In this document: positions 34,885-43,527 of the stretch, in pieces
Layout of the letters: each line of letters begins with the position of its first letter
Position numbering within the stretch: position 1 is the first letter of the stretch
From: Methanoculleus sp.
Lineage (GTDB): Archaea > Halobacteriota > Methanomicrobia > Methanomicrobiales > Methanoculleaceae
Direction of reading: 5' to 3'
NCBI GenBank assembly: GCA_018433835.1
Contig: JAHDQM010000043.1
Location: 1-64,000, forward strand
DNA length: 64,000 nt
Position numbers and translations under genes: made by a program
Notes under the pieces: model-generated
What the model was told of the DNA's origin: nothing
What the model saw: the letters and a program-made list of their open reading frames with translations, nothing else
Database searches by the model: none

Positions 34885-35643
34885 ATGAAAATCGCTATTT
34901 GCGGAAAAGGGGGCAGCGGAAAGAGCACTCTCACTGCCCTGCTCGCACGTGAGTATGCACGGAGGAACCGCCCCGTGCTGGTCGTCGATACCGACGAGTC
35001 GAACCTCGGACTGCACCGCCTGCTCGGGACGGACGCACCACCCGACCTGATGAACTACTTCGGGGGCAAGAAGGCCATGGGGGCGAAGATCATGGCAGCG
35101 ATGCCCGATTTTGCATCCATCCATCTGATAGAGGAGGTATGGACGCTCGACGGCCTTCCGAAGGACTATGTCGCCGAAGACCATGGCGTTCGGCTCGTCG
35201 CCATCGGCAAGATCCACGACGCGGGAGAGGGGTGTGCATGCCCGATGGGAATGCTCGCCACGCAGTTTCTTAAATACCTTCACCTCGGTGACAACGATGT
35301 TGTTATCGCAGACACCGAGGCGGGGATCGAGCACTTCGGCCGCGGAATCGATCAGGAAGCCGACGTGATTCTCATGGTGCTCGACCCCTCATTCGAGTCG
35401 TTGCGACTCGCAGAGAAGATTACGGGAATGGCAGGGAATATCGGCGTCCCGCTCTATTATGTGCTGAACAAGGCAGATCCAGCCATGACCGCCCGGATGC
35501 GAGAGGGAATTGCGGATCCTTCCCGGATCATCTGTGAAATTCCGCTGGATCACGGCATCCTTGCAGCAGGCCTCGGGGGACAGGCTTTGACGGGCGGGCA
35601 CCCGGCCATCGGCTTACTGGTCGAGGTGCTGGAAGGGCGGTAA
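34885..35643 (+). CDS. CooC-type nickel-binding ATPase
   Basis: A 252-residue MinD/NifH-like ATPase. Deviant Walker A GKGGSGKSTLTALL near the start, VVDTDESNLGL (switch I), and a CxC pair at residues 117 and 119 (EGCACPMG), as in CooC, which loads nickel into carbon monoxide dehydrogenase. DTEAGIEHFGRG is the switch II region. Methanogens need such a protein for CODH/acetyl-CoA synthase. The gene follows the methyltransferase by about 170 nt and starts at ATG 34885 behind AAAAAGGA. No CODH genes are in this window. Confidence 0.85.
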   Translation: MKIAICGKGGSGKSTLTALLAREYARRNRPVLVVDTDESNLGLHRLLGTDAPPDLMNYFGGKKAMGAKIMAAMPDFASIHLIEEVWTLDGLPKDYVAEDHGVRLVAIGKIHDAGEGCACPMGMLATQFLKYLHLGDNDVVIADTEAGIEHFGRGIDQEADVILMVLDPSFESLRLAEKITGMAGNIGVPLYYVLNKADPAMTARMREGIADPSRIICEIPLDHGILAAGLGGQALTGGHPAIGLLVEVLEGR

Positions 35644-35808
35644 ACGCCATACAGCATAGTGCCGACATTAAATTCGAAAGGATGTAAAAATCATGCAATT
35701 ACACCGGCGACTGCCGTTTCAATCGACCGTGCGGCATACAGGCATACGGCGAACGTTGCAATCGCAAACAATCAATGTTAATACTCTTTCGCACCACCGG
35801 ATAATTAT

Positions 35809-35889
35809 ATGAAGGATCTCCGGCACATCGCCAGTTTTCCTACTCCCGACGGGTTCACGGCGGTCCGTGAGGAGGCAGCGACTACATGA
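35809..35889 (+). CDS. 26-residue leader ORF coupled to the Fic gene
   Basis: ATG 35809 encodes MKDLRHIASFPTPDGFTAVR, ending after a further Glu-Glu-Ala-Ala-Thr-Thr with TGA at 35887-35889. That TGA overlaps the Fic start ATG at 35886 as ATGA, a typical translational-coupling arrangement. TAATACT lies about 30 nt before ATG 35809, so the transcript may start at this ATG. The Fic gene itself has GAGGAGG about 11 nt ahead. The peptide may only drive translation, or it could be a real small protein. Confidence 0.35.
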   Translation: MKDLRHIASFPTPDGFTAVREEAATT

Positions 35890-36995
35890 CGGCTGCGCCC
35901 TACGTGCCGGAGCCGCTGCCCCCGGAGGGTATCGACTGGGAGGCCTACATCCCGCAAATAGCGTCGGCGAACCGTGCCCTCGCCCGGTACGACGGTATTT
36001 TCCAGGCGATCCCGAACCCCGGACTCCTGCTCTCCCCGCTCCTGACGCAGGAGGCGGTGCTGTCGTCCCGAATCGAGGGGACGCAGGCGTCGCTCGAGGA
36101 TGTCCTGCGGTTCGAGGCGAACCCGCGGGAGCGGATCAGCGATACCACCCTTGCCGACATCCAGGAGATCATCAACTACCGGGAGGCACTCAACGTTGCG
36201 GTGGATGCCCTCAAGACCCGGCGGCTGGATACGGCCCTGATCTGCGACCTGCACCGCATCCTCCTGACCGACAGCAGGGGCATGGACAGGGAGCCGGGGT
36301 GCATCCGGGAGATCCAGAACTTCATCGGGCGGGATGCGCAGATCGAGCACGCGATATTCGTCCCGCCGGCACCCGGGATCGTTCCCGGGGCGCTCGATGA
36401 CTGGGAGGCGTACCTGCAGCGAGAGGAGAAGGACGTCCTCGTCCAGCTCTCCGTCCTGAAGGCGCAGTTCGAACTAATCCACCCGTTCTGCGACGGCAAC
36501 GGGCGTATCGGGAGGATGCTCGTCCCGCTGATCATGTACGAGAAGGGGCTGATTGCAAGCCCGATGTTTTATGTCAGCGCCTACCTCGAACGGCATCGGC
36601 CGGTCTACTACGAGCGGCTGCTCGCGGTCTCCCGGGACCGGGACTGGAACGGCTGGATAACGTTCTTCCTCCATGCCATCGAGGAGCAGGCGGAGGAGAA
36701 CGGCAAAAAAGCAAAGGCAATCCTCGATCTCTACGACGAGATGAAACGGACGGTGCCGGAGGTGACCCGGTCGCAGTACGCCGTCGCCGCAATCGATGCG
36801 ATCTTCGGGACGCCGATCTTCATTCCGCCCGAGTTTTACGAGCAGACAGGGATCCCGAAGAAGACGGCGAACAGGATCCTCCAGCAACTCCGGGAACAGG
36901 ACATCATCGCCGTCCTTGCAGAGGGGGGAGGTCGGCGTGCCACGACCTATGTCTTTCCACGCCTGATTGCCATCACCGAGGGAGACAGGTTGTGA
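35886..36995 (+). CDS. Fic AMP-transferase, class II, with C-terminal winged helix
   Basis: A 369-residue Fic protein that would transfer AMP from ATP to a target hydroxyl. The core motif HPFCDGNGRIGRML contains catalytic His199. An N-terminal inhibitory helix carries SSRIEGT with S60xxxE64G65, the class II (S/T)xxxE(G/N) autoinhibition motif. The beginning YVPEPLPPEGIDWEAYIPQI is the common Fic N-terminal domain. A winged helix at about residues 300-369 (GIPKKTANRILQQLREQDII) may bind DNA. The gene overlaps an upstream short ORF as ATGA. Self-contained inhibition means no separate antitoxin is needed. Confidence 0.9.
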   Translation: MTAAPYVPEPLPPEGIDWEAYIPQIASANRALARYDGIFQAIPNPGLLLSPLLTQEAVLSSRIEGTQASLEDVLRFEANPRERISDTTLADIQEIINYREALNVAVDALKTRRLDTALICDLHRILLTDSRGMDREPGCIREIQNFIGRDAQIEHAIFVPPAPGIVPGALDDWEAYLQREEKDVLVQLSVLKAQFELIHPFCDGNGRIGRMLVPLIMYEKGLIASPMFYVSAYLERHRPVYYERLLAVSRDRDWNGWITFFLHAIEEQAEENGKKAKAILDLYDEMKRTVPEVTRSQYAVAAIDAIFGTPIFIPPEFYEQTGIPKKTANRILQQLREQDIIAVLAEGGGRRATTYVFPRLIAITEGDRL

Positions 36996-37102
36996 ATATT
37001 CTCGTATCGGCAACCTGCTTGTGTGTATCAAAACCCCGCTCCGATATACACAACGGGCCTTGCACGTACCAGGACACCTGGAAACCTTGACCGGGGGACC
37101 GG

Positions 37103-37183
37103 TTGTGGGTCATCTGCGATCCGCAATGAAATTTGTGGGCCACAATATGCATTATGTGTCCCACAAAATCTGTTGCGGGACAC
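37103..37183. promoter_or_regulatory. cluster of four TTGYGGGNCAC-like repeats
   Basis: TTGTGGGTCAT (37103-37113), TTGTGGGCCAC (37133-37143), the inverted copy GTGTCCCACAA (37156-37166, reading TTGTGGGACAC on the other strand) and TTGCGGGACAC (37173-37183). The second and third form the longer inverted repeat ATTTGTGGG...CCCACAAAAT (37131-37169). The cluster lies in the gap between the Fic and HD-domain genes and ends about 105 nt before the HD start. It looks like a multi-site operator. Confidence 0.5.
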
Positions 37184-37287
37184 CGGTGAGGGACAACGAC
37201 CGGACCTGGGTGGCGGTGGCGGCACGAACACGGGAACAGGGCCGACTGAAAGGGAACCTTTTCGATCCCGGAAAACAGAGATCTGTC

Positions 37288-37929
37288 ATGGACGAGAAGA
37301 TGGAAAAGATACTCGATTACGTCGGAACGGCGATCCGGGGGCCGGGGGCGCACGGGTTCGACCATACCAAGAGGGTCGTGCGCCTCTGCGAGATGATCGG
37401 CGCCCGCGAGGGTGCGGATATGGCGGTCCTCATCCCGGCCGCTCTCTTCCACGACATCGCGCGACCCCTCGAGGAGGAGACGGGCGTCCCCCATGAAGAG
37501 GCAGGAGCGGCGATGGCGGAGTCCTTCCTCCGCTCCATCCACTACCCGCCGGACCGCATCGCCGGCATCGCCCACGCCATCCGTGCGCACAGGTACAGCT
37601 CCGGGATAGCCCCTGGGACGCAAGAGGCCCGGATACTCTCGGACGCGGACAACCTGGACGCGATGGGCGCAGTCGGGATCGCGAGGACGTTCATGCAATC
37701 CGGAGAACAGGGACGCGGCATCACGGATGCAACCGGCCACATCCATGAAAAACTGCTGAACCTGAGGGATCTTATGTACACCGAAAGCGCCCGGAGCATC
37801 GCCGAACGCAGGCACGCGTTCCTCGTGGCGTTTCTCGATGCCCTGGAGGACGAGATGGGTGCCCGGTTCCCGGCGCCGCCGGAAGCGGGACCTGACCATC
37901 CTCGCACCCCTGCGGAGCCGTCCCGGTGA
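37288..37929 (+). CDS. HD-domain phosphohydrolase
   Basis: A 213-residue HD-superfamily metal-dependent phosphohydrolase. The ligand set is GFDHTKRVV (first His), ALFHDIARPLEEET with the HD pair, IAHAIRAHRY, and LSDADNLDAMG with the final Asp. The likely substrate is a nucleotide or phospho-metabolite but the family is broad. ATG 37288 is chosen because upstream sequence in the same frame is non-coding and carries the repeats. The last 20 residues are Pro/Ala-rich. The gene starts 292 nt after the Fic gene ends and may be regulated by the repeat cluster. Confidence 0.82.
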   Translation: MDEKMEKILDYVGTAIRGPGAHGFDHTKRVVRLCEMIGAREGADMAVLIPAALFHDIARPLEEETGVPHEEAGAAMAESFLRSIHYPPDRIAGIAHAIRAHRYSSGIAPGTQEARILSDADNLDAMGAVGIARTFMQSGEQGRGITDATGHIHEKLLNLRDLMYTESARSIAERRHAFLVAFLDALEDEMGARFPAPPEAGPDHPRTPAEPSR

Positions 37930-38028
37930 CGGAGCTCGGCTGGCCTCCTATCGGCAGCAGATCCCTGTTGCGAGAGACGGTTCGTCATGCTCAAATCCGA
38001 TGCTGGGTGCTGTCCGACGGGAGAGCGT

Positions 38029-39390
38029 TCAGGGCACCTCAACCCGCAATCTGCCCGGGTCCTCGGAGACGTCTTCCGCAGGCCGGCGAAGCAGAAGGCG
38101 TATCTCCTGGACAACCCTCTCTCCTTCCGGGGTATCCTCGAGGACGAAGAGGATCGAACCCGTCAACAGGACACCGATACCGAGCAGGATGATCGGCGGT
38201 GCGAGGGTGAGGAGCATCGCCACGCAGGATGTGGCGCCCAGCAGCGGAAAGAGTATGCCGAACGGAACGGAAAAATAACTCCTATCCGGGGGAAGCAGAG
38301 CCCTCCGCCTCACAAGAATAATGGCGCTCAGGTTTACGAGCGTCATGGTGCTGAGGATCGTGACATTGGTGAGTTCTACAATGAAAGAGAGATTCCCGAT
38401 GAGAATGAGGAGGAGCCCGAGGCCGGCCCCGAGCAGGATGGAATTGATCGGCTGGCCGTTCCAGATCCGGGCAAATCTCCCCGGGATCTGTCTTTCGCTC
38501 GCCATTTCCAGGATTATTCTCGAAGCCCCGATGATATTGGCATTCGCGGACGAGAGCGTCGAGAAAAGCGCTCCCAGTGCAACGATAATCCCGCCGGCCG
38601 ATCCAAAGAGGACGACCGCTGCGTCGAAGACACTCTCGCTCCCGTACGAGGGGAGCCGTGCCGCGAGCAGCGCGATGATGACTCCCGTATATATCAGCGC
38701 CACGATGCCGATGGAGGCAAGAGTGGCAAGCGGCACATTTTTCGAGGAGCCTTTCACCTCTCCCCCCATCATGGCCACGACCTGAAACCCGATGTAGGCA
38801 AAAAAGATCATCGCCACTCCCTGCAGCATGCCGCCCACGCCCCCGGGGAGGAGCGGCGTGAAGTCGGAGGCCTGGATGTGAACGAGCCCGAACAGTATCA
38901 GGGCACCGAGGATCGCCACTTTCGAGGCGACAAGGGCGACTTCGATCTTCCCTGCTTCCGCGATCCCCCGGAGGTTGAGGGCAGTGAGCAGCACGAGGCC
39001 GACAACAGCGCCATATCGCGGATCAAGGTTCATTCCGGTCAGGAGGTTTGCGTAGATCCCGAATCCGAGGAGAACGAAGGCAGTGGCGATGGTGACGCTG
39101 ATGTACATCGCCCATCCCGCGAGGAAACCCGGATAGGACCCAAGGATGCGCCGGGCGTAGAGATATCCGCCCCCGTCCTCGGGATAGATGCTGGCGAGCG
39201 CTGCGTAGGAGAGACCCGAGAAGACAACGAGGAGCCCGCAGAGGAGGTACGAGACGACCGCCGAAGGACCGGCGATATCCACGATGAGGCCGCTCAGCAC
39301 GAAAACCCCGGCGCCCACCATGTTCCCTACCGCAAATGCGATGGCGGCGTATATGCTCAACCCTTTGGTTCGATGTGCTCCGTTCTGCAT
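38029..39390 (-). CDS. APC-superfamily amino acid permease
   Basis: A 453-residue transporter with about 12 membrane helices. The first helix VGNMVGAGVFVLSG is the classic APC substrate-binding break (GxGxF). LSYAALASIYPEDGGGYLYARRI and FFAYIGFQVVAMMGGEVK are further APC landmarks. ATG 39390 follows AGGGGGAACACA, a good ribosome site, whereas upstream in-frame sequence is non-coding. It would import an amino acid with protons or sodium, or exchange it. The 295 nt between this start and the GH15 gene end contains no gene. Confidence 0.88.
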   Translation of the reverse strand: MQNGAHRTKGLSIYAAIAFAVGNMVGAGVFVLSGLIVDIAGPSAVVSYLLCGLLVVFSGLSYAALASIYPEDGGGYLYARRILGSYPGFLAGWAMYISVTIATAFVLLGFGIYANLLTGMNLDPRYGAVVGLVLLTALNLRGIAEAGKIEVALVASKVAILGALILFGLVHIQASDFTPLLPGGVGGMLQGVAMIFFAYIGFQVVAMMGGEVKGSSKNVPLATLASIGIVALIYTGVIIALLAARLPSYGSESVFDAAVVLFGSAGGIIVALGALFSTLSSANANIIGASRIILEMASERQIPGRFARIWNGQPINSILLGAGLGLLLILIGNLSFIVELTNVTILSTMTLVNLSAIILVRRRALLPPDRSYFSVPFGILFPLLGATSCVAMLLTLAPPIILLGIGVLLTGSILFVLEDTPEGERVVQEIRLLLRRPAEDVSEDPGRLRVEVP

Positions 39391-39685
39391 TGTGTTCCCC
39401 CTTTCGGCAGAGTATGCAAAAAGATTACTGACAGCAGTTCCCGCCGTGTCCGGATCTGCCCGGACAGAGATATGGACCGCCGGAGGGGAATGTCCGGTAC
39501 CTGGCGGGTGCTTTCGTCGGCATCGGCGGGACGCGGAATCCCTGTCATGCCCTTCCTGAGCAACGGAGGAACTGCAGTCTCTTTCACGTCTTCTTCCGGT
39601 GCGGATCACCGGTGAATGCATGTATCCGGAATTTTCAGGAAGATGCGCAGGAGGGAGCGGCAGGGAGGGTGCCGCCCGTCCCTAT

Positions 39686-41605
39686 TCAGCGGCTGCGCTT
39701 ACCTCCGCCGCCATGTCCTGCAGCATCTGCGGCGGCAGCGTGGTGCGGACTGACCGTGCCGACGTATCCCGCGTGAGCGAGTGAAACGGCGGCGTTGATG
39801 ATCCCGATGTGCGAGAACGACTGCGGGAAGTTGCCCCGGTGGATTCCGGTCAGCGGTTCGACTTCTTCAGCGTAGAGGCCGAGCGAACTGGCGCGTGCAA
39901 GAAGATTCCTGAATATCCGGTGCGCCTCTTTCTTGCGCCCGGCACGTATCAGCGCGTTGACAAGCCAGGTCGTGCAGACGACAAAAGACGCCTCCTTCCC
40001 GGTCACACCTTCCGGAGCGTCGATATAGCGATAGCAGAGGTCGTCGACAACGAGGTGCTTGAGCGTGGCACCTATCGTCGAGAGCATCCGCGGATCGTCC
40101 CCCTCGATGAAATTGATGGAAGAGAGACGCAGGTTCGCGGCATCGAGGCGTTCGTCTTCGTACGACTGTTTGAATGCGCCCAGTTCATCGCTCCACCCCT
40201 TATCTAACACTTCCTCCCGGATCAGGTCACGTTCGCGTCGCCAGTCTTCAACATTGCCCGGGAGCCGCATACCTTCCGCAATGTCGATTCCGCAGTTGAG
40301 AGCGAACCACATCATGGCTTTACTGTAAACGAAATGCCGCACGCCGCCCCGGACCTCCCAGATCCCGCTACCCCGATCATGCCAGCGATCGGTCACCCAA
40401 TCGAGCATCTGCCGTACCGTCTCCCAGATCGGTGTCGGATCGTACTTCCCGATCCGCCAGGCGAACTGTATTGCACCCATAACCTCTCCGTAGACATCGA
40501 GCTGCTCCTGGACCGCTGCCCCGTTCCCGATCCTCACCGGACGGGAGTCCCGGTACCCCCGGAAACTGTCGAGTATCTCTTCGGTGGTTCCGCTCTCCGG
40601 GACAATCGGGTACAGGATCGAGATACCCGTTCCTTTCAATTCGACCGTACGCACAAGCCAGTCGAAGAACGGCCGTTCATCATCGAGGTAGCCGGCAAGG
40701 AGCAGCGCATAAAGCGTGAAAGATGCATCACGAATCCAGGTGAAGCGGTAATCCCAGTTCCGCTCGCCACCGAATGTTTCGGGGAGCGATGTCGTCGGTG
40801 CGGCAACGATAGCGCCGGACGGTTCGTAGGTCATCAGCTGAAGGGTGAGAGCGCTGCGGATCACGGCATCGCGGTACGGTCCACGGTATGTGCATTTCCC
40901 GCTCCATTTCCGCCAGTAATCGGTCGTCACATTCAGGGCATCTGCCGGATCAAGCTGCGGCAGGGCGGCATCGTCCTCTGTCACGAGTGTGAAAGCCGCC
41001 GTTTCACCGGCGTGAAGCACGATCCGGCAGGTCAATGCTTCGTTCGCATCGTCTACCTGCCATGCCGCCGGTCCGGTGAGCGTATACGTCCCGAACGTTG
41101 CCTGGTTCCCGTAAAGTGCAAAATCCGGCTGCGTGCGGGCGTAATTCGGACGGGGCAGACAATCGCAGACAATCGCTATCTTCCCGTCGGTGCATTCCGC
41201 GATGCGTACAATCCAGCCGGGAGCCGGAAGCCGGCGGAAGCGGGCAACGCTTGCAATATCCATGAAATCCTGCAGGACCAGGGTCCCACTGGTACACTGA
41301 AATGTCGTTTCAAGGATGTTTGTCGCCTCCCGATACCGGTGCGAACTATCGAACGGTTCTTCCGGCTGTATACTCCAGTAGCCGCCGCGATCCGGATCGA
41401 GAATACGGGCAAACAGCGACGGCGAATCGAACCGATGGAAGCAGAGCCAGTCGATTGAACCGCTGCTGCTGACGAGCGCCGCGGTGTGACCGTTCCCGAT
41501 CACCCCGTAGTCTTCGATTGGCCGGTACTCATCACTGGATGCGCCTTCACGGCGACGGGACTGCATGGGAATTTGTGACCGGTTTCCCTGGACAGTATCC
41601 GGCAT
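39686..41605 (-). CDS. GH15 glucoamylase/trehalase-like glycosidase
   Basis: A 639-residue glycoside hydrolase of family 15. The N-terminal beta-domain carries YGVIGNGHTAALVSSSGSID and WLCFHRFDSPSLFARILD. The (alpha/alpha)6 barrel has RNWDYRFTWIRDASF and a general-acid Glu in WEVRGGVRHFVYSKAM; a second Glu occurs late, in EEVEPLTGIHRGNFPQSFSH, the usual base. The family cleaves alpha-glucans or trehalose from the non-reducing end. ATG 41605 is preferred over GTG 41632, which overlaps the end of the sugar porter gene. No signal peptide: a cytoplasmic enzyme acting on stored glucan or trehalose. Confidence 0.9.
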   Translation of the reverse strand: MPDTVQGNRSQIPMQSRRREGASSDEYRPIEDYGVIGNGHTAALVSSSGSIDWLCFHRFDSPSLFARILDPDRGGYWSIQPEEPFDSSHRYREATNILETTFQCTSGTLVLQDFMDIASVARFRRLPAPGWIVRIAECTDGKIAIVCDCLPRPNYARTQPDFALYGNQATFGTYTLTGPAAWQVDDANEALTCRIVLHAGETAAFTLVTEDDAALPQLDPADALNVTTDYWRKWSGKCTYRGPYRDAVIRSALTLQLMTYEPSGAIVAAPTTSLPETFGGERNWDYRFTWIRDASFTLYALLLAGYLDDERPFFDWLVRTVELKGTGISILYPIVPESGTTEEILDSFRGYRDSRPVRIGNGAAVQEQLDVYGEVMGAIQFAWRIGKYDPTPIWETVRQMLDWVTDRWHDRGSGIWEVRGGVRHFVYSKAMMWFALNCGIDIAEGMRLPGNVEDWRRERDLIREEVLDKGWSDELGAFKQSYEDERLDAANLRLSSINFIEGDDPRMLSTIGATLKHLVVDDLCYRYIDAPEGVTGKEASFVVCTTWLVNALIRAGRKKEAHRIFRNLLARASSLGLYAEEVEPLTGIHRGNFPQSFSHIGIINAAVSLAHAGYVGTVSPHHAAAADAAGHGGGGKRSR

Positions 41606-41612
41606 AGCAATC

Positions 41613-43028
41613 CTATTGTTGTTTTGGTGCACTCCTCAGTTCACGAGGATGGCGACCGGCTCTGAAATGTTCTTCGATCTCTTCAAGTGTGAGTCCTTTT
41701 GTCTCCGGCACCAGCCTGAGGACGAAGAACCATGCAAAAATGCCCACGAGTGCGTAGAGCCAGAAGACGCCTGCCCGCCCTAATGCCCCGGCCAGTGTCA
41801 GGAATGTCAGGGTGATGAGAAAGTTCGCAGCCCAGTTGGCGATGGTTGCGACGCTCATGGCACGCCCTCGTACATTGAGCGGATAAATCTCAGAGATCAG
41901 CAGCCAGAAGACCGGTCCAAGGCCGATGGCAAACGAGGCGACGTATGCCATCAGGCTGACCGCGGTAATCAGCCCCAGGAGATTGCCGCCCTGAACCGTC
42001 CCACCTAAAGCAAACCCCGCCCCGAGCACGGCAAGGCTCACAACCATGCCGCCGATTCCCACTAAGAGAAGGGGGCGGCGCCCTGCCCGGTCAACGAGCA
42101 CGACGGCAGCGGCGGTGGAGAGGACGTTCACGACACCGACGCCCGCAGTCGCTGCGATCGAGGCCCCGGCAGAGTGCAGTCCGGCAAACTGGAAGATCGT
42201 CGGGGCGTAGTAGATGACGGTATTGATGCCGGTCAGCTGCTGCAGGATGGCCAGGCCGAGACCGACGATCAGGGGCATTCTCATCGACGATGCCAGCAGG
42301 TCGGACCAGCTGCCGGCTTTCTGCGCCTTGACCGACCGCCCGATATCGTCGAGTTCGCCCGATACGTCCCGGGTTCCACGGATCTTCTGGAGAACGCCGG
42401 CTGCCCGGTCCGGCTGCTGATGAGCCACGAGCCACCGGGGACTGCCCGGGAGCAGGAGCATCCCGATGAGGAGAATCGTGGCCGGCACTGCACCGAATGC
42501 AAACATGGCGCGCCAGTCGCCGCTTGCTGAGAAGAGGTAATCGACCCCGTAGGATACGAGAATCCCGATAGTGATGAAAAGCTGGTTGAGCGACACCATG
42601 CCGCCGCGGAGCGCTGAAGGTGCGATCTCCGATATATAGAGAGGAACGACGAACGACGCGACACCGATGGCCATGCCTATTAGCACGCGGCCGACGAGGA
42701 AGACGGGCAGATCCGCGGCAATGACGACGACACCCGTGCCCGCAAGGAAGGCGGCCGATGCAGCGACGATCGAGAGGCGCCGCCCGATCCGGTCGGCAAG
42801 GAGGCCCCCGGCTATCGCACCCAGAATCGCGCCGACGAGCACCGAACTGGTCGCCACCTCTTCCAGGGTCGGAGAGAGGCCGAAATCCCCGGTGATGAAG
42901 AGGATCGCTCCTGAAATGACCCCTGTGTCGTACCCGAAGAGGATCCCCCCGATGGCCGCTATTGCAACGGCAATATAGACGAACGGTGTGAGACCCGATC
43001 TCTTTGTTTTTCCGCCCTGTGGTTTCAT
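41613..43028 (-). CDS. MFS sugar porter
   Basis: A 471-residue, 12-helix major-facilitator transporter of the sugar porter family. GGILFGYDTGVISGAILF in helix 1, DRIGRR in the first cytoplasmic loop, the GSPRWLV variant of PESPRWL, QQLTGINTVIYYAP in helix 7 and VPETKGLTLEEIEEHF at the end are all family signatures. Such porters move hexoses, pentoses or disaccharides with protons. ATG 43028 follows AGGGGATGGAGC. The gene precedes GH15 by 7 nt on the same strand, so porter and glycosidase form a unit. Sugar porters are rare in hydrogenotrophic methanogens. Confidence 0.92.
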   Translation of the reverse strand: MKPQGGKTKRSGLTPFVYIAVAIAAIGGILFGYDTGVISGAILFITGDFGLSPTLEEVATSSVLVGAILGAIAGGLLADRIGRRLSIVAASAAFLAGTGVVVIAADLPVFLVGRVLIGMAIGVASFVVPLYISEIAPSALRGGMVSLNQLFITIGILVSYGVDYLFSASGDWRAMFAFGAVPATILLIGMLLLPGSPRWLVAHQQPDRAAGVLQKIRGTRDVSGELDDIGRSVKAQKAGSWSDLLASSMRMPLIVGLGLAILQQLTGINTVIYYAPTIFQFAGLHSAGASIAATAGVGVVNVLSTAAAVVLVDRAGRRPLLLVGIGGMVVSLAVLGAGFALGGTVQGGNLLGLITAVSLMAYVASFAIGLGPVFWLLISEIYPLNVRGRAMSVATIANWAANFLITLTFLTLAGALGRAGVFWLYALVGIFAWFFVLRLVPETKGLTLEEIEEHFRAGRHPRELRSAPKQQ

Positions 43029-43527
43029 GCTCCATCCCCTGTTTGATGTTCGAGCCAGTTTGTTCCGGAGCAGATAGGCCCGGAACGGATGGTCATTCCC
43101 GGACGAGGCACGAAGCACGTACGTTCCGTACCTGTCGGGACACAAATCGCGCGTTCAACAGCTTTTCGTCAGGTGATGGGATGCTTCATCCGCATCTACA
43201 TAAACATAGTGATGAAATCACGACCGGCAGGTCGGCACTGTAGTGCGGAGGGGGCTCCACTCGCATCCTACCAGAACCGCTCCATCCGGCTCTGCTGGTT
43301 GTTCGATTGTCTCTCTCCTCCTTACTCTTCCTTGCCGGGCGAGTTATACCGGGACGGGAGACCCTGTGTTCCCGTGCCCGTACGATAGATATTAAAGAGC
43401 GAAGGAGGATCACGAGCCGCCGAGGCACAATGGGGATCAGAGGATCGTGATGGATGATATGGGCTTCGTGTATATCCCCGGCGGCAGAGCAGGCCGCACC
43501 GGGGACTCCCCCACGGGGATGATAAGT
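43029..43527. other. divergent promoter region between porter and phosphohexomutase
   Basis: The 499-nt stretch between divergent genes has no supported gene. A TATA-like AGATATTAAAG at 43387 lies about 140 nt before the ATG used for the mutase, implying a leader of about 110 nt or an earlier start (ATG 43450, preceded by AGAGGAT, would add 26 residues). ATACATAAACATAG-like AT tracts near 43200 may serve the porter. Confidence 0.4.

Noticed and set aside
37022-37056. Imperfect inverted repeat TGTGTATC...GATATACACA after the Fic gene
   Set aside because: The arms differ by a 2-nt insertion and no T-run follows; could be a terminator for Fic but too weak to list as a feature.
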